Positions 1-12,831 of a stretch of DNA of 64,000 bases are shown here, one piece after another. The notes under the pieces are model-generated. The model was not told the origin of the DNA, did not search any database, and saw nothing but the letters and a program-made list of their open reading frames with translations. The DNA comes from Rhodocollybia butyracea (lineage: Eukaryota > Basidiomycota > Agaricomycetes > Agaricales > Omphalotaceae), in NCBI GenBank assembly GCA_015501585.1, contig JADNRY010000087.1:124001-188000 (forward strand). Direction: 5' to 3'. A program made the position numbers and the translations under genes. Each line of letters opens with the position of its first letter. Position 1 is the stretch's first letter.

Positions 1-30
1 AGCGCTTATCCATTTACCTGCCAGTTTTTT

Positions 31-1370
31 ATGCCTTTAACCACACACAAAAAAAAGACATTGCCTTTGCCAGGCAAGTCACCAAAAACCAAAAGCTCAA
101 GCGTAATCCCAGTTCCTACTGTAGGAGATGTGGAGGATGAGGCAGAAGACTCTGATTCTGGTGGTGTAGATGAAGAGGGTATGCAGAGACTCATGAAGGC
201 TCTTGGCGAAGATGGACTAGACGAATTTGAGCAAGCTCAGCTCCAGGCTACGCTAGGTGAGGATGACGACGATGATCTAGAAGAAGAGGATGATGATGCA
301 GGAGAAGGAGACGAGGAAGATGAGGAAGATGAGGACGATGAAACCAAAGAAAGCGACGAAGAAGACGACGAACATGCAGAGCAATTTATTCAATTGGAAG
401 ATGTCGAAGCTGTATTCGACGACGTTGTTCCCGTACAAAAAGAGGAAATTAACAACGAAGTCGCCCTTGCTCGGATAAGGGAAAACATCCAGCTGGACGG
501 TTCAATACCTTGGACCGAAACTCTCACAGTATCGTATCCTCATACTATCGACGTCGATGTGAATGACGATCTGAACCGTGAACTTGCTTTGTACGCGCAA
601 ACTATTTTTTTCCATATCATACTGATCCTTTCTACTTAGTTACAAACAAGCTTTGCATAGTGCCAATCATGCCAAGCAACTTGCTGCAAAATCTTACCCC
701 AATTTCCCATGGACTCGTCCTAGTGATTATTTTGCCGAAATGGTCAAAAGTGACGTGCACATGGAGCGCATTCGGCAGAGACTTCTTGACGAAAAGGCTG
801 GCATTAAAAAGAGCGAAGACAAGCGGAAGGAAAGAGAAGGAAAAAAGTTTGGTAAGCAGGTGCAGATAGAAAAGCTCAAGGAGCGTGAACGAGGGAAGAA
901 GGAGATGGAGGAGCGACTGAAGGGTCTCAAGCGAAGTATGCTTGTTGTTCATCAGCCCTCTTCTCATCCGCTGACAAAATTCACCAGAACGAAAGGATAT
1001 ACTCGAGAACCCTGGTGGCGACGACGATACTTTTGATGTTGCCGTCGAGGATGCCATCTCAGAACGGCCAGCCAAGCGTGGGCGTGGTGGGGCTGGTGGG
1101 GCTGGTACTTCGAAGCTTTCACGCCAGGGTCGGGATAAAAAGTATGGATTTGGTGGCGCAGACCGACGATCCAAGCAAAATACGAGCTCATCTACGGATG
1201 ACTTTGATTTTGGCTCTAGGAAAGGCGCAGGTGGTCGGGGAAGAGGTGGGGGACGGGGCGGGAGAGGCGGTTCCAGAGGCGGTGGAGCTAGAGGCGGAAG
1301 TAGGGGTGGAAGTAGGGGAGGGTCCAAAAGACTTGGAAAATCGAAACGGATCACTGCACGCAGTAAATAG
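31..1370 (+). CDS. EBP2: EBP2-like rRNA-processing protein
   Basis: Nucleolar protein required in yeast for pre-rRNA processing and 60S subunit assembly. Three exons fit: 31..590, 640..935 and 988..1370, with GT-AG introns of 49 and 52 bp; the joined length is 1239 nt (412 aa). The N-terminal third holds a long Asp/Glu tract. The conserved EBP2 core begins near residue 150 (GSIPWTETLTV), runs across the first splice junction (RELAFYKQALHSANHAK), continues with RPSDYFAEMVKSD and then a Lys/Glu-rich helix. The C-terminus is Gly/Arg-rich (RGRGGGRGGRGGSRGG), as in nucleolar RNA-binding proteins. The reading frame stays open back to base 1, so an upstream exon or an earlier start cannot be excluded. 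The stop lies 63 bp from the stop of the convergent transporter gene. The family assignment is firm; the start is less so. Confidence 0.9.
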
Positions 1371-1433
1371 ACCAGGCGATTACAAGTATACACATTGTTT
1401 GGGATACATCTAGTTGCTGCTGAGACACATCAA

Positions 1434-4219
1434 TCAATGTACGAAAACCTTTGCTGCGTTTTTGCGTTCTCCATTACCTGCATTTTCTTTCAACAGCAGT
1501 GTGCAGAAGCCTGCGAAACAAAAGACCCCTACGCTTGTGTACACCGGCACCGATCTATCTATCATTAAAAATACACCACCAAGAACAGGGGCAATCATTC
1601 CACCGCTACAGGGAAAGAAGGTCAAAGGAAGAAACAAAACGTCAAGAGGCCCGCTCACATTCGTGACAACGCCGATGCAATCCCACAAGCTGTACCACGT
1701 ACTTGATACTGAGTCAGTTTTGGAGAGTAAACGATCCAAGAACAACGTACTCTCTGTGCCGAAAATTTCCGGTGTCCATCTAAATACAAAAGAAAAAAAC
1801 GAAATCGATTCACATCTTACTGGGCCCCAGTGATTCCACTCACCCGTACAATATTGCGTACATTGTCTGCTCGCGATAAAAGACATCAGCGGATAAATGT
1901 CGTTGCACCGCAAAGAGCTTACCGCAGCGCTGAGACTAATCCCCACTGAACTAGCTCGAATGGCCCACGTCGAGTTGGCCATAATGAACACAATGCAGAA
2001 GAAACCCGTGACAAAAGTGCTTCCGGCTAAAGACCACCTACGGCCAAGCGGTGATTCGACCATATATGCCCCAAACTAAAACCAATTAAAAATATACACA
2101 ACGAGTAAACAATTCAACTCACAATGGCTCCTGGACAGCCTCCCAGGGTGAATATCACTACGTCCCAAAGACTTTCTTCCAGTGTTTTGGGTATCATGTC
2201 AGAACCAGATCCACTCGTTTCAAGGAGTTTGGGTAGAAACACATTGAACATGGTGTATGCTATAGAAGGAACTTTAGCATCAAAGAAAGACAAAAAATAA
2301 AGGGACGTACCTAAGGAAATGGCCCACCAGACAGCCCACACCAATATCGTTGTCCTCAACCACTCTGGAGTGAGCACCAGCATCACTCGGTCCCACCAGG
2401 CCCACACCGGTCGACGGAGCCAGCGTGGTAGTGTTCCACATATCTTTCTTTCGTACACCGAGGATGTACGACGTGAAAGTCTACGGCTCGTTCTGCGGTG
2501 GGAGATTTGAGGCCGGAGTCGTGGTGAAGGTTCAACGTCCACTGCGACGTGAGACGGCCGGTCTACAGGCGCCGGCGCATTCGCGTTAGAATCTGATGTT
2601 GCCAGTGTTAGCGAAGCTGGCGCATTGAATTCGATTGTGGGCGTAGCGAAGACATGCGCACCAAGTGCCGTAGATGATTCTCCTGTGGACGAGTAATGTG
2701 CTACTCCGGAGTCGAAAACGGTCTCTCTGGCTTGATCAGGTAGCTCGACTTCATTTACGTGAACACTATCTACTGGTTCTGGTTCATCAGAGGGTTTACG
2801 GCTTAAAAACGGCGTAGAAGCCTCATCCAATTGTTCACTGCCGTTTGTTGGGATATAGGAGTTGAGTTGAGGCCTCTGGTCGTCGACATCTTCTATTGCG
2901 AGCAAAATATCGGAGCCGTTGAACTTTGATATCATTTGTAGGGACTCAAGAGCTTCCTGAGGACGACCGGCATGAACCAAGAACCGAGGGGACTCGTGCA
3001 GACGGAAAAACACCATCCGAGCGAGGAACATGGTAAGCGTCTGTTGCGCATAGTATCAGTTAGAGATGGTTGATGGAGAGAAGTGAGATGATAGTGGTGT
3101 GGCAAACTTACAATAAGTCCCAAGGATATCAGAAGGTATTTCCAGCCTTTATTTTGTGTCTCAACGTCGCATACTAAGGCTGTGTCCTCAGAGCAAGAAT
3201 GCTGTGGGACTACTAATAAGGCTACAACTGCAGCCAATACGGCACCAAACGAGAAGAAGACCGATAAAGCGGTTACCAAATACTTCTTCCCATTGGGCAT
3301 GTGTTCCAAAAGCAGGGTGCCATCCGTAGGCATCGAGCCCTAAAAGGCGATTAGCATGACGTATTGAGAAATTGAGCAAGACTTACACCAACGGCACTGC
3401 CCAGAAAGAAAAGCATTAGACAGAGAGTGAGAAAGGAGTTGGCAAAGGATGCGAGAAGGCCGAAAAGGGAAGTAAAGAAAAGTGTGAGGTTGAAAGCCAT
3501 ACTTCGCCCCATAAGGTCGGAACCTGTCAACTGCTTGTAGCTGCATCCTGTTATTCTGGAATATGAAGAACTTACAAGTGCCCCAGCCTAAAGCGCCAAC
3601 CATCATACCCGCAAACATGGAAGAAGAAACGGTACCAATGTAATTATCGGGAACTGAGTAACAAGTTCATAGATAGCGGATAATTTATTTTGACAAAAGC
3701 TTACCAGCATAGTGCTGTTGTACACGCGGCAGAATAATTGCTACAGCTTGTATCCACATCTACGAGGGCATATGAGTTAACGGCTAGGGCCCAGCCGCGT
3801 CTTTAGCTGCTTTGCAGTCGGCGTACATTATCAGCCAACCAGCCTACGTTAACGTTAGACTCTATAGGAGTTTAATTAAGATATAGGACCTACCGAATCC
3901 ACATAACGAAAGTAAAGTCCACTGGTAACTGCCCATTCCTATAAATGAAAAGCTCAAAAACAGCTCAACATGTCCGACGCATCCCAGAAGTCACCTATCC
4001 GATCTATAGTTCTATCTAGCTACATGGTAATTATTAGACACGGGCTTGAGATTGTTATAGTTCACTTACCCTGGTTCGTTCATCGAAATCGTCGTCAATG
4101 AGATTCTCGGTGTCTTGGTCCTCGATGTCATCCAACTCGTCCTCTTCATCTTGCGCGGACATTCTGTAAATCCTTCCCGGTTCTGACCAAAGAGAACCAC
4201 GTGGTGATATAGTAGCCAT
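1434..4219 (-). CDS. MFS transporter, sugar/SV2-like family
   Basis: Multi-exon membrane transporter of the major facilitator superfamily; the substrate is not readable from sequence. The first exon (4071..4219) gives a cytosolic acidic N-terminus starting MATISPRGSLW. Short exons follow with GMGSYQWTLLSLCGFGWLAD (TM1) and GMMVGALGWG (TM2), then the diagnostic SDLMGRSMAFNL loop, formed across a splice, and GSMPTDGTLLLEHMPNGKK. A long hydrophilic central loop with many Ser/Pro/Asp residues lies around 2450-2950. The second half has WLRTTILVWAVWWAISLGTS, ESPLGRRWSL (the second-half counterpart of the DxxGRR motif), TPEIFGTE and IGGMIAPVLGGVF. The gene ends KNAAKVFVH. The layout resembles fungal SV2-related transporters. 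Internal exon borders were only partly rebuilt. Confidence 0.85.
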
Positions 4220-4578
4220 TATCGTCGAGTAAGCATAGGTTGAGAGGAGAAGCGAACAGCGCAATATTATGGGGCACTATAAAGTATGGTCCTTACAAAC
4301 GTTAACATTGATTGATTAGCGCCGGTTTAGCGCTTCAAGCTGCTGGCATACGACCAACATACGACTAACTTGTCTTATTCACGCAGCAAGATTCCGAGTC
4401 ATGTAACAGTAGTAGTATATCACACGACCCCGCCATACAGCACAAGGGGACAGCTGGTCATGTATAGTTTAACGCACTAACTAGAGCACACCTTGCGAGT
4501 ACACTTGTACGTAGAATACAGGATCATAAGGATAAGCGAGACAATACAGCTAAGCAACGTCAGGGCACCCGCAAATGC
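4220..4578. other. Intergenic: transporter promoter
   Basis: About 360 bp between the transporter start and the 3' end of the next minus-strand gene. I see no further gene or repeat here. Confidence 0.5.
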
Positions 4579-7293
4579 TCACCGATCAGAAAACAAAGAC
4601 AAGTGACTAAGTGCAGCATCAGAACCAGGAGAAGCCCATCCCCAATGACCGTTAAAACTCATAGCTTTTGACCTTGGGCTCTGTGCGACCTCCTTCCCTT
4701 GAATTTCACCTTTTGTTGAGCTCGCAGTAGCTGGCCGTTGAACAGGTGAGTTCACACCACTATGGAAAGGATCTGGTAGGCTGTAATTATCAGGAATCGG
4801 AGAGAACACAGGTTCTGTATCCTCGTAATATTCTCCTCCTGCTGGTCTAGTGTGACTTCTCATCACGGGCGTCATTGGAACAAAACCCAGCGGAAGTTCT
4901 CCGTCCGGTAACGTGATGGTGATGGGAGCATTGGGAAGTGGTGTAGAAGACGGAAGTATGGCAACGCCCCGCGTAGCCTCGGCAATGATGTCGTTAGGAA
5001 GAGCAATTGGCCGGTTTGCATCTTCAGGGGAGAGCAGTATGGGATCTAATCTTGTAGTACTCGACGAGCTCGTTGGAGTTTCAGACTGCAGCAGAAGAGT
5101 CAGAAGAGTCAACTTAGCCAATGACATTTCCTTACTGGTGGTTCTATCTCAATCTGTGGAACAACGGGACTGGACCATGACCGCTGAAATTGTTTCTTGA
5201 GCCAAGAGATAGGTGTTTTCGTACGTGCCGTTCCTGCTGGAGGAGTACTTTCTGTCGGCGGAGTATTGGTATTGGATCTGGTGTACATTTGTTGTTGAGG
5301 TTGCTTGATGTATCCAGATAACAGATACTGTGTCCCACGATCTGAAATCTGCTGAGCACCGGAGGATGTTTGAAGATTATCTTGTGCGGTAAATGCCTCC
5401 ATGGATAGCGGGATGGGCTTCGCTATGGACCTAGGATCTCGAGGACCACGGGGGCTACGTGACCGCTTACTGGGAGGTGATCGCATACGAGATGGTGGCT
5501 GACGGTGCTATGAACGAAGGCTTTCTCAAAACTTGAAATATTTCATCACAGAGAGAAGAGAAAGAAGCGACATAAAGGTTTGTAGGTTGAGGACGTACAC
5601 GGAGGGTAAGGAGAGAATTACTCAACGTACCTCAGATGTCCCCACGGTTTCCACTTTGCCCATTCCCGGTTGAGGAGGAGGAGTGACTATATTCCGCCAT
5701 TCTTCGACCATTTGACTAGAGCCTGCCCGATTTTTCTCCCTACCCTGTCCGCCAATATCTGGGTCCTTGTTGTTAAAAGGCCACGAACCTCTATCTGGAT
5801 TTTCATCATGAGGTGGTGGACTGACAAGGTCGTACTCCGAAATCCTTGTTGAAGCTCTTGAGACGTCAGACATAGCTCTGCTTCTGACCAAGTCTCGTCG
5901 ACTTCTGGTATCCTCCCGTGGCGTTGCTGGTTCAGATTGAGCTGGTGTAGCTGATGGAACTGGAGCGCTGAGCTCATGTGGAGGAGGCATAGGGATAAAT
6001 TTACCCCCTTGAGTCATTGTAGGAATATAATTATCAGGTGGAATCGAACGATGAGACATGCTAGGGCTTAACGGTGGTCTAGCGTTTACAGGTAGAGGGC
6101 GGATCACCTCCGGCGAGCTTGTTCGAGATTCCTCTTTGGTATAAGGGGGAGTTGTCCTTGAGTGGCTTGGAGGGCGTTGGGCGGGCTCTCTACGGGAAGA
6201 AGACGATGAGCGAGATCTGAGTTTGGATGTTATGGATTGTGCACGTGTGCGGGTAGGATTGGCGAAAGGCACCCGAGATACCGGTTGCTGAGGTTGCGTG
6301 ATAGAAATATCGATCGGCGCTGATGTAGCGGGTAAAGGTGGAACATGAGAACCAGTGTCAATAGAACCTTTGCGATATCTAGCAAGGAATCAGATATTGA
6401 AACGGAGGATAAAGAGCGCAAAGACGTATTCACCTTATTGGCGGAGATTTAGCTCTCTTAACCGAAGATGATATCGTAGAATCATCGGCTTCCTGGTCGT
6501 GCTCCGATTCGCCATCAACACTTCGGCCCCTCCGCCTCGCGAAAGAGCGTCGGTGTCTGCCCATGACACGGTCCACTAATCCACTTTCCACTTGAACTCG
6601 TTCCATTCCCTCCTGAAACCCAATATCCCAACCCTCCTCCCACCCTTGACGCGTCACCTTCTCCGCTTCCAATTGTCTAAGTTTACTCCTCAAACGGGCA
6701 GCTTCATTCTCAGCCTGCACACGAGCTTGATCAACCCCACGCACCACCTCATTGGCTCGGTTTACTTCTTTCTGGGTCAACTCCAATTGAACTTTATGAA
6801 GCCGCAAGCTTTCAAGGGCTGCGCGCAAGTCTGCTTCAACAGAAGCCTTGTCCTTAACCAATGCTGCGAATCGAATAAGGAGTTCTTCCTTCTGAGTTTC
6901 GAGAGCAGCGTTTCTGGCGTCGGATAGTGTCAATCGCTCGTTCGTCAAAATAAGAAGAGCGGATATAGAGCGCGACGACGTGCGTGAATGTGAACTGGAC
7001 CGACGATGTCGACTTTCCTTGTCATTATTCTCTCGGCCGCTCTCTTGTCTGACAAGATGAGAACGAGAGTGGCGCAAGCCTACGCCACGCTTTTTAGCTG
7101 GCGGAAAAGGGAACTCTGTGGCGTGGATCTCGTTCTGAAGGTCGTAGTGGTAGTAATTTTTGGATTCAGAGGACGTCGACGACGAGCCAACTTCTTCAAC
7201 ATTTGCAGGATAAGGAACTCTGAAAGAGAAAAAATATTAGCGAAAGGGTATGAGTAAATGCAGAGTAACGTACTGCTCTTTGGGAACAACCAT
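4579..7293 (-). CDS. Coiled-coil, Ser/Arg/Pro-rich protein of unknown function
   Basis: Start is the ATG at 7291..7293 (MVVPKEQ, then a splice). A short basic/serine segment (RHRRSSSHSRTSSRS) is followed by a predicted coiled coil of roughly 120 residues, coded around 6550-6950 (LTLSDARNAALETQKEELL, LRLHKVQLELTQKEVNRAN, RLRSKLRQLEAEK). Next comes GWEEGWDIGFQEGMERVQ, a short motif that looks conserved. The remaining ~550 residues are low-complexity and rich in Ser, Pro, Thr and Arg, in exons around 5620-6270, 5150-5490 and 4579-5090. The protein ends SDAALSHLSLFSDR. No catalytic motif is recognisable. Basic Ser/Arg clusters suggest a nuclear or cytoskeletal scaffold, but that is inference. Conservation of long open frames across introns supports a real gene. 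Confidence 0.75.
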
Positions 7294-8747
7294 GGAATTA
7301 TAGGTGGACAGAAGAGTTCACGGGACCAATGGGTCTAACAGGCATGAAAGAATTTTATACCCTGCAGGATGCTTGAATGTCACATACCCAACTACAAGGA
7401 AACCACAACTTACAAGGGAGAGAACTGATTAACTGTAAAGTTGGGGTAAGAACTTAAAGGAATCCGCTAAGTAGTCCTATCATGATACACGTGTTGAGTG
7501 TTCTTTCACAGAACGAGGCGCAAAACACGCGGTCTACGCACGGAAGCCTTTGGATGGACTCCGCTAAGAGTTGGCACTAAGCAGCAGAGCGAGTGAGTAG
7601 AGGAAACAAGACTGTTCACGTCATCGAATTGAACCTATTCCCAGCGAGCTGCGAACCTCGGGAAAACCACTATGAAAGTCCTGCTGCGAACAAGAACATT
7701 CCAGGTAATTTAGGCTTTCCGATCATGGAATATCACAAGAGATCTTGTGCTCCTTTCTCCTGAGAAAAAGGAGGCATTTGCCAGTCTGTAAAGATGCCGA
7801 TTGATGATTTGTGATTAAAAGAGGGGAGAGAGGCGGAGAATGATACACCACGGTTTAGGCTCCAATTTACCACAGTTGAGGAGTTGTTCTTTGACGAGTT
7901 GATGAGCCAGTAAGTACTAGCATGTACTAGTATCTAGTATCTATCCATCGGGCAAATCCCCGGGTAGGCTGAAGCAGACCATTGGAAGTTCATACACTCA
8001 CGTGCCAGCTATCTGCTAACACCGTACGTTACTACCATATACGGCCTCGGTAGTACGGGGCGGTCAATCCCTTGTATCTGTGCCTACATATCGAGGTTCT
8101 ATTAGAACAAATAGTGCAAATATAGCAAGCATCAATCACTTTCCATATTTCTCTCTCAAGTTATTCTATCATGCCTTTTCCAGTCAGTGTTTTTCCTAGA
8201 GCACCTTCGTGCATCGTCTTTGGGAGCACATCAGGTTTGATAGTCAATTGACGTGTCATGCTAGAAGCGTAAAGGAGTTTTGGAGCCTCGCGTAGTCAAA
8301 GACCCATGAGCGGCTGTAAGTAGGATTCGTCACTTCTTGCAAAAAAGTTTTCTCCTTACTCGGTCACCCGAGTGACGCGATTTCAAAAGACTTGTTAATG
8401 TACACGTTAGGATTCTTGGGACAACCTTCCACGGAGGATTAGACGAGCTAAGGACTCGATGCTATCGCGTGGAGATCTGGACAATATTGAATTTCAGAAC
8501 GGAGCTGACAGAGAGCTTACGGTCAGCAATGTATGCAGGTTTTAAAAGTCACCTACCATAATAGCTCCATATCTATGGACCCAAATGGCGGAAATAACGC
8601 GGTCTATTAACAGTTAACACGCAGAAATGGAAACACGCGATTTCCAAGCCTTGAAGGACAGCGTCACAGCGAGCGCCCATGAAGCGCGCCAATCAGTCAC
8701 GTTTCAAATTTTGAGTTCGATACTCATTGCCCTTTCCCCAGTCCCCC
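7294..8747. other. Intergenic, divergent promoters (hypothetical gene / MAPKK)
   Basis: About 1.45 kb between two divergently transcribed genes. No long open frame. A pyrimidine-rich leader-like stretch near 8140-8170 precedes an ATG at 8171 that opens only about 26 codons, so a short gene there is not supported. Short tandem CTAGTAT motifs lie near 7915-7945. Confidence 0.5.
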
Positions 8748-10329
8748 ATGGCGACCCCAATACGAAAAAAGAGAAACTTCAAAGCCCTTCAGCTGGCTAC
8801 TGCGCCTCCGTCTTCGCCTGTGTCTCCTTCTGTAGCAGCAGATCCAGCTGCCCAGCCCATTCCTACACGACAAGCCCCGCCAGCAAGCGGCAAAAAACGC
8901 CCTCCACCGATGACGCTTAAAGCCCCGAAGCTTCCCCCTACTACAACTTCCGCCGTGATAGAGGATGGGAACTTGCTCACAGTGCAATCCGGCGCGAGCT
9001 CAGCTCCAAATACCGCTTCACCATCGGCATCAAAGCGGAACACTTATCACACAGCTCTTTCCAACACATTGGCCAACCTTGACCTTAATGCAGTAGTCAA
9101 GTATGACCTAAGGAATGAAGATCTCAAAGACTTGCAGGAACTCGGACAGGGTAACGGCGGTAGCGTAAAGAAAGTTGAGCATATACCAACGGGTACTATA
9201 ATGGCGAAAAAGGTCCGCTTTTCTCAAAGCAATACTCGTGTTGCAGCTCTTATCATCATTCTCTATAGATCGTCCTTATTGACGCTAAGCCATCTGTAAG
9301 AAAGCAGATTCTCCGGGAATTACACATCATGCACGAGTGTAATTCACGGTATATCGTGTCCTTTTACGGTGCTTACCTTGCCGATCCCAACATCTGTATC
9401 TGCATGGAGGTCATGGACAAGGGATCATTGGACGGGATTTACAAGAAGATCGGCGCTATTGACATCGACATCGTTGGCCAGGTTGCCCTTGCTGTCCTCG
9501 AAGGTTTGACCTATCTGTATGATGTTCATCGTATCATTCATCGAGGTCAGTTGGAAATACTTCATTTTCCTCGGTAACATAATAACCCATCTTCATCCAG
9601 ATATCAAGCCCTCGAATATGCTTTGCAACTCGAAAGGGGAAATCAAGATATGCGACTTCGGCGTCTCAGGCGAGCTCATCAACTCGATCGCAGATACATT
9701 CGTTGGCACCTCAACATACATGAGCGTACGTATCGTCTACGATAGAATAACACACGCTGATCCTTCCTGATACACAGCCTGAACGAATACAAGGCGCCCA
9801 ATACACTGTCAAGTCCGATGTATGGTCCCTCGGGATTTCCCTCATTGAGTTAGCGCTTGGACGCTTTCCCTTTGCCGAATCTGAAGCAGACGATTCCGAT
9901 TTATCTGACTTGGAAGGAACGTTATCTCCTGCCAGACCAGGTTCCATGGGTTCCATCGCTGCTTTGTCGCTGCCACCACGCCCTCCGAAGAGTGCGAGTT
10001 CAAAAAAGGATAAACGGAAGAGTAAGGGTGTTAGTTTGCAGGGTGGTGGGATGACTATGAGTATTTTGGAGCTTTTACAGCATATCGTGAATGAGCCTGC
10101 GCCAAAACTCACTGAAGGAAGATTTCCTGTCATGGCAGAAAGTTTCATAGACTGCTGTCTACTGAAGGACCCTGATGCCCGAAAAACGCCGAAAGAGTTG
10201 CTGGTAAGCCACTTTACTATTTCTAGAAACAATTACTCGACTAATTGCGCTTGGTTTCAGGACTACCCTTGGATAGAGCAGGCCAAATCATCAACAATCG
10301 ACATTGAGGCATGGACACAGACATTTTAA
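8748..10329 (+). CDS. MAP kinase kinase, Ste7/MEK type
   Basis: Dual-specificity kinase that phosphorylates the TxY loop of a MAP kinase; the closest family is Ste7 (pheromone/filamentation pathway; Fuz7 in Ustilago). Five exons: 8748..9212, 9269..9545, 9601..9725, 9778..10203, 10261..10329; joined 1362 nt, 453 aa. The first ~110 residues are Pro/Ser/Ala-rich with a basic [10 protein letters not shown] segment that may be a MAPK docking site. Kinase motifs: [13 protein letters not shown] (glycine loop), MAKK (catalytic Lys), [23 protein letters not shown] (catalytic loop, split by intron 2), CDFGVSG, and activation loop [20 protein letters not shown] with the Ser and Thr phosphorylated in MEKs. 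A ~45-residue Ser/Pro/Lys insert interrupts the C-lobe, as in fungal MAPKKs. Pathway assignment is inference. Confidence 0.93.
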
Positions 10330-11501
10330 GTATGTTTGTCACTCTTTTGTCACCTAATTTGTGGTCTTAGTCTCGAAGTCACTGGCTTGACCGTGCGGGC
10401 TCGGTACCCGCTATACTCATATTTCGACTGCACTATAGGAACTGTGCACTGCCGTTATCTCTCCGTTATTTTCTTTTTACTCAAGCAAACGAATGTATTA
10501 TAGAGGAATGAAGTGAACAGACTTTGTATACTTGTATTATGACCAAGATACGAAACTCAGGAGGCCGCCGACGGGTTAGTTTCGAGTGCATAAGGAAAGC
10601 GGGAAAGTCGCTTTAATGATCTCGAGCATGATAGGATGCCGAAAAATGAAAGCCGCAAGCGTCTTTCTACTCTTTTTGGACAATGACCCAAAATCCCTGT
10701 TTACGAGTGCCAGCCCGAAACACAAGAGAATATATCAACTAGACGCAGGCATTTATCAGTTGGACAACCTTCACAACATGATAAATGCTACAGCAATATG
10801 AGGTAAAGACGGAAGACATCAGTATCTTTGTGCAAGGCGCGAGGGCTCCCAGGACAGACAAACCCAATGTTTTGACCCCATTGTTGAGCTTCGGAGAGAC
10901 TACGAGAAATATGGTTAGTTGAATAGACTACTCGGCTGAGATGAAGAAACTACTAAGTATACCATTCGACGAATCATATTTTCACATGAGAGCCATGAGG
11001 GAATGGCCGTGAATGGATGCTTACGATTGACCAAACAGGTAGCCATTCCATAAGCTGATCCATCCGAGTTTCTTTCGCATACGACAACATCGTCGTCGAC
11101 GTACCAGCACCCAGGTGCCCACTCCTTGCCGGTGACCGAACGACCTCGAACAACACCACCATACATTGTGTTTTCGTGTTTTCTTGGAACAAAGCAGAGG
11201 AAACGGCTCAAGAAAAACCGAAGAACCTACGGGCAGACAAATCCGACGAAACCCAACTTGTTCTGAGGTAATGAGAACAAAACTGGACTTCCGATTTGGG
11301 CACAGAATAAAAGGAACATAAGTAATGGGAACCAACACGAGGGTGAGCACGGGCTCCCTTTGTTTCTTTGTGAACAATGAGCGGGTACTCAAGCAAATCG
11401 TTTTACTGACAATGAGTGGTGCTAGCGCTCACAAATGCAAATACAATTTACTACAGGATATGAGATAAGTACAAAGACAAGTTGACGAAGACACAATAAC
11501 G
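10330..11501. other. Intergenic between MAPKK and NTA1
   Basis: About 1.17 kb between two convergent genes. It includes one unassigned minus-strand reading frame, listed separately. I see no repeat. Confidence 0.5.
10915..11211 (-). CDS. Doubtful small ORF
   Basis: A 98-codon frame on the minus strand, with an internal methionine (MYGGVVRGRSVTGKEW) and several Cys/Trp residues. A GTAAGC donor follows the codons for TCLVN, and a TTCTCGTAG acceptor lies downstream, so a two-exon small protein is possible. I recognise no family. It may equally be chance or 3' untranslated sequence. Confidence 0.2.
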   Translation of the reverse strand: MSRFLCFVPRKHENTMYGGVVRGRSVTGKEWAPGCWYVDDDVVVCERNSDGSAYGMATCLVNRKHPFTAIPSWLSCENMIRRMVYLVVSSSQPSSLFN

Positions 11502-12733
11502 TTAAACCAAGATATCCCATACTCTAACCCCTTCTTCCTTTCGTCCCATCATATCTAAGAGTCTGGGCCGCCCAGAACCTTTACGCATGCTATAGATCGC
11601 AGACGATCCTGCGAATACTTTTCCTACAAGATATAAGAATACCTTAGATTTGGTGTATGTACAATGACTTGCCATTCTCTTCGCCGGTTCTGTTGCACAC
11701 GACGACGATCGTTTCCTTTCCATCTTCAGTTGCTTCATTGCTTCTATTCTCTTCACTTGTAACATCGTCTCCAACCCAAAGAGGCCGCAATCGTGCTGCC
11801 CAGTAATTGAGGGTATACCAATCTGTTTCTTCCTCCTTCTCTGTTCCAGAATCCAACCATGCGTTGAGAAGGATCAGGGTATCCGCATTCTGCGAGACGG
11901 CATAGTCCGCGAGTTCATAAGGGCCGCTTTCGATCCTCCATACCTCTCCCTCAGTGGCATTGAGATCATTACAAATGCCAAAACTGACGGTGCGTAAGGG
12001 AGATGGAAGATGTAACGTAGCAAATGCTGTTCCTAAAAGAAAGAGAAGATAAATATAAATGCGTATCTCCGACGACCACTAGATATAAGATTAAATTGGA
12101 TTGACCTGGCTTCGCCCAGGTTTTATCCGTAACGAACAAGTTCGTCTTTCGATAGTGCCCAACCCATTCTCCATCTGGGCCATACAACACCGCGCTATTT
12201 GCGCCAATGATTTGTGAAGTTGTTGAATCTGCAGTGGCTTCTGTTTCATGTTGTGAGTCGTGCGCTTTTATATTCAGCTCTTCGGAGGCGAGGCGTTCTG
12301 GATAGCCAGCAAACACAAAACATTGTATACGTTCAGACAGTTCTGAGCAAAACTGAGAAGTAGGGCCTGTTTTGGGATGTTCAAGGTAAGGAGAGATGGA
12401 TCGTGCACTTTCGAACTGGTAGCCTCGTTCGCAGTATAAGTATTATTGACAGTAGGCATGTGGTACCTGCAATTCACCAGACATAATCATTTCCGGAAAG
12501 CATATCAGATCCACAGATCTTGGCTGCAATCTAAGTAGATGAAGTTGAACCGAATGAACACAGGAAAGTAATGAGTACATACTTGCGACACAGTTCCCTA
12601 GCCCTCCTTATATTTGCTTGAACCTGGCCTATCTTGGGCAGAATTGGTATTGAGTTCACTCCATTAGATATCAGCTAGTAACCTTAGGGGCAAACTGTAC
12701 AACCGCAATCCGGAGAGGAGTAGAAGATGCCAT
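11502..12733 (-). CDS. NTA1: Protein N-terminal asparagine/glutamine amidase, nitrilase fold
   Basis: Deamidates N-terminal Asn and Gln to Asp and Glu, feeding the Arg/N-degron pathway. Six exons (minus strand): 12683..12733, 12583..12632, 12478..12530, 12106..12423, 11673..12032, 11502..11623; sum 954 nt, 317 aa. The carbon-nitrogen hydrolase triad is visible: Glu in ICFPEMIMSG, Lys in HYRKTNLFV, Cys in SFGICNDLNATEG. The NTA1-type middle SPYLEHPKTGPTSQFC and the tail VVCNRTGEENGKVFAGSSAIY agree. The last intron (11624..11672) has a GC-AG boundary with donor GCAAGT; only this splice keeps the family motif in frame. The start is about 100 bp from the stop of the same-strand transcription factor gene upstream. 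Confidence 0.9.
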
Positions 12734-12831
12734 AGTGGTCAAGTAACAGTGTAACAATGTGGCGCTCAATTGCCTCAATTGCAGTTGTAAAGTATGACAA
12801 ATTTTGATTACAGTAAGAAAGTTCAGGGATT

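Noticed and set aside
632..1393. 253-codon minus-strand frame, proline-rich
   Set aside because: Shadow of the Gly/Arg-rich EBP2 tail; the sense frames and splices fit a known family.
7915..7945. CTAGTAT short repeats as a CRISPR or satellite array
   Set aside because: Only a few irregular short copies; the genome is eukaryotic and no array structure exists.
8171..8250. Small gene (MPFPVSVFPR...) after a CT-rich leader
   Set aside because: Ends after about 26 codons with no CaaX or signal peptide and no convincing second exon.
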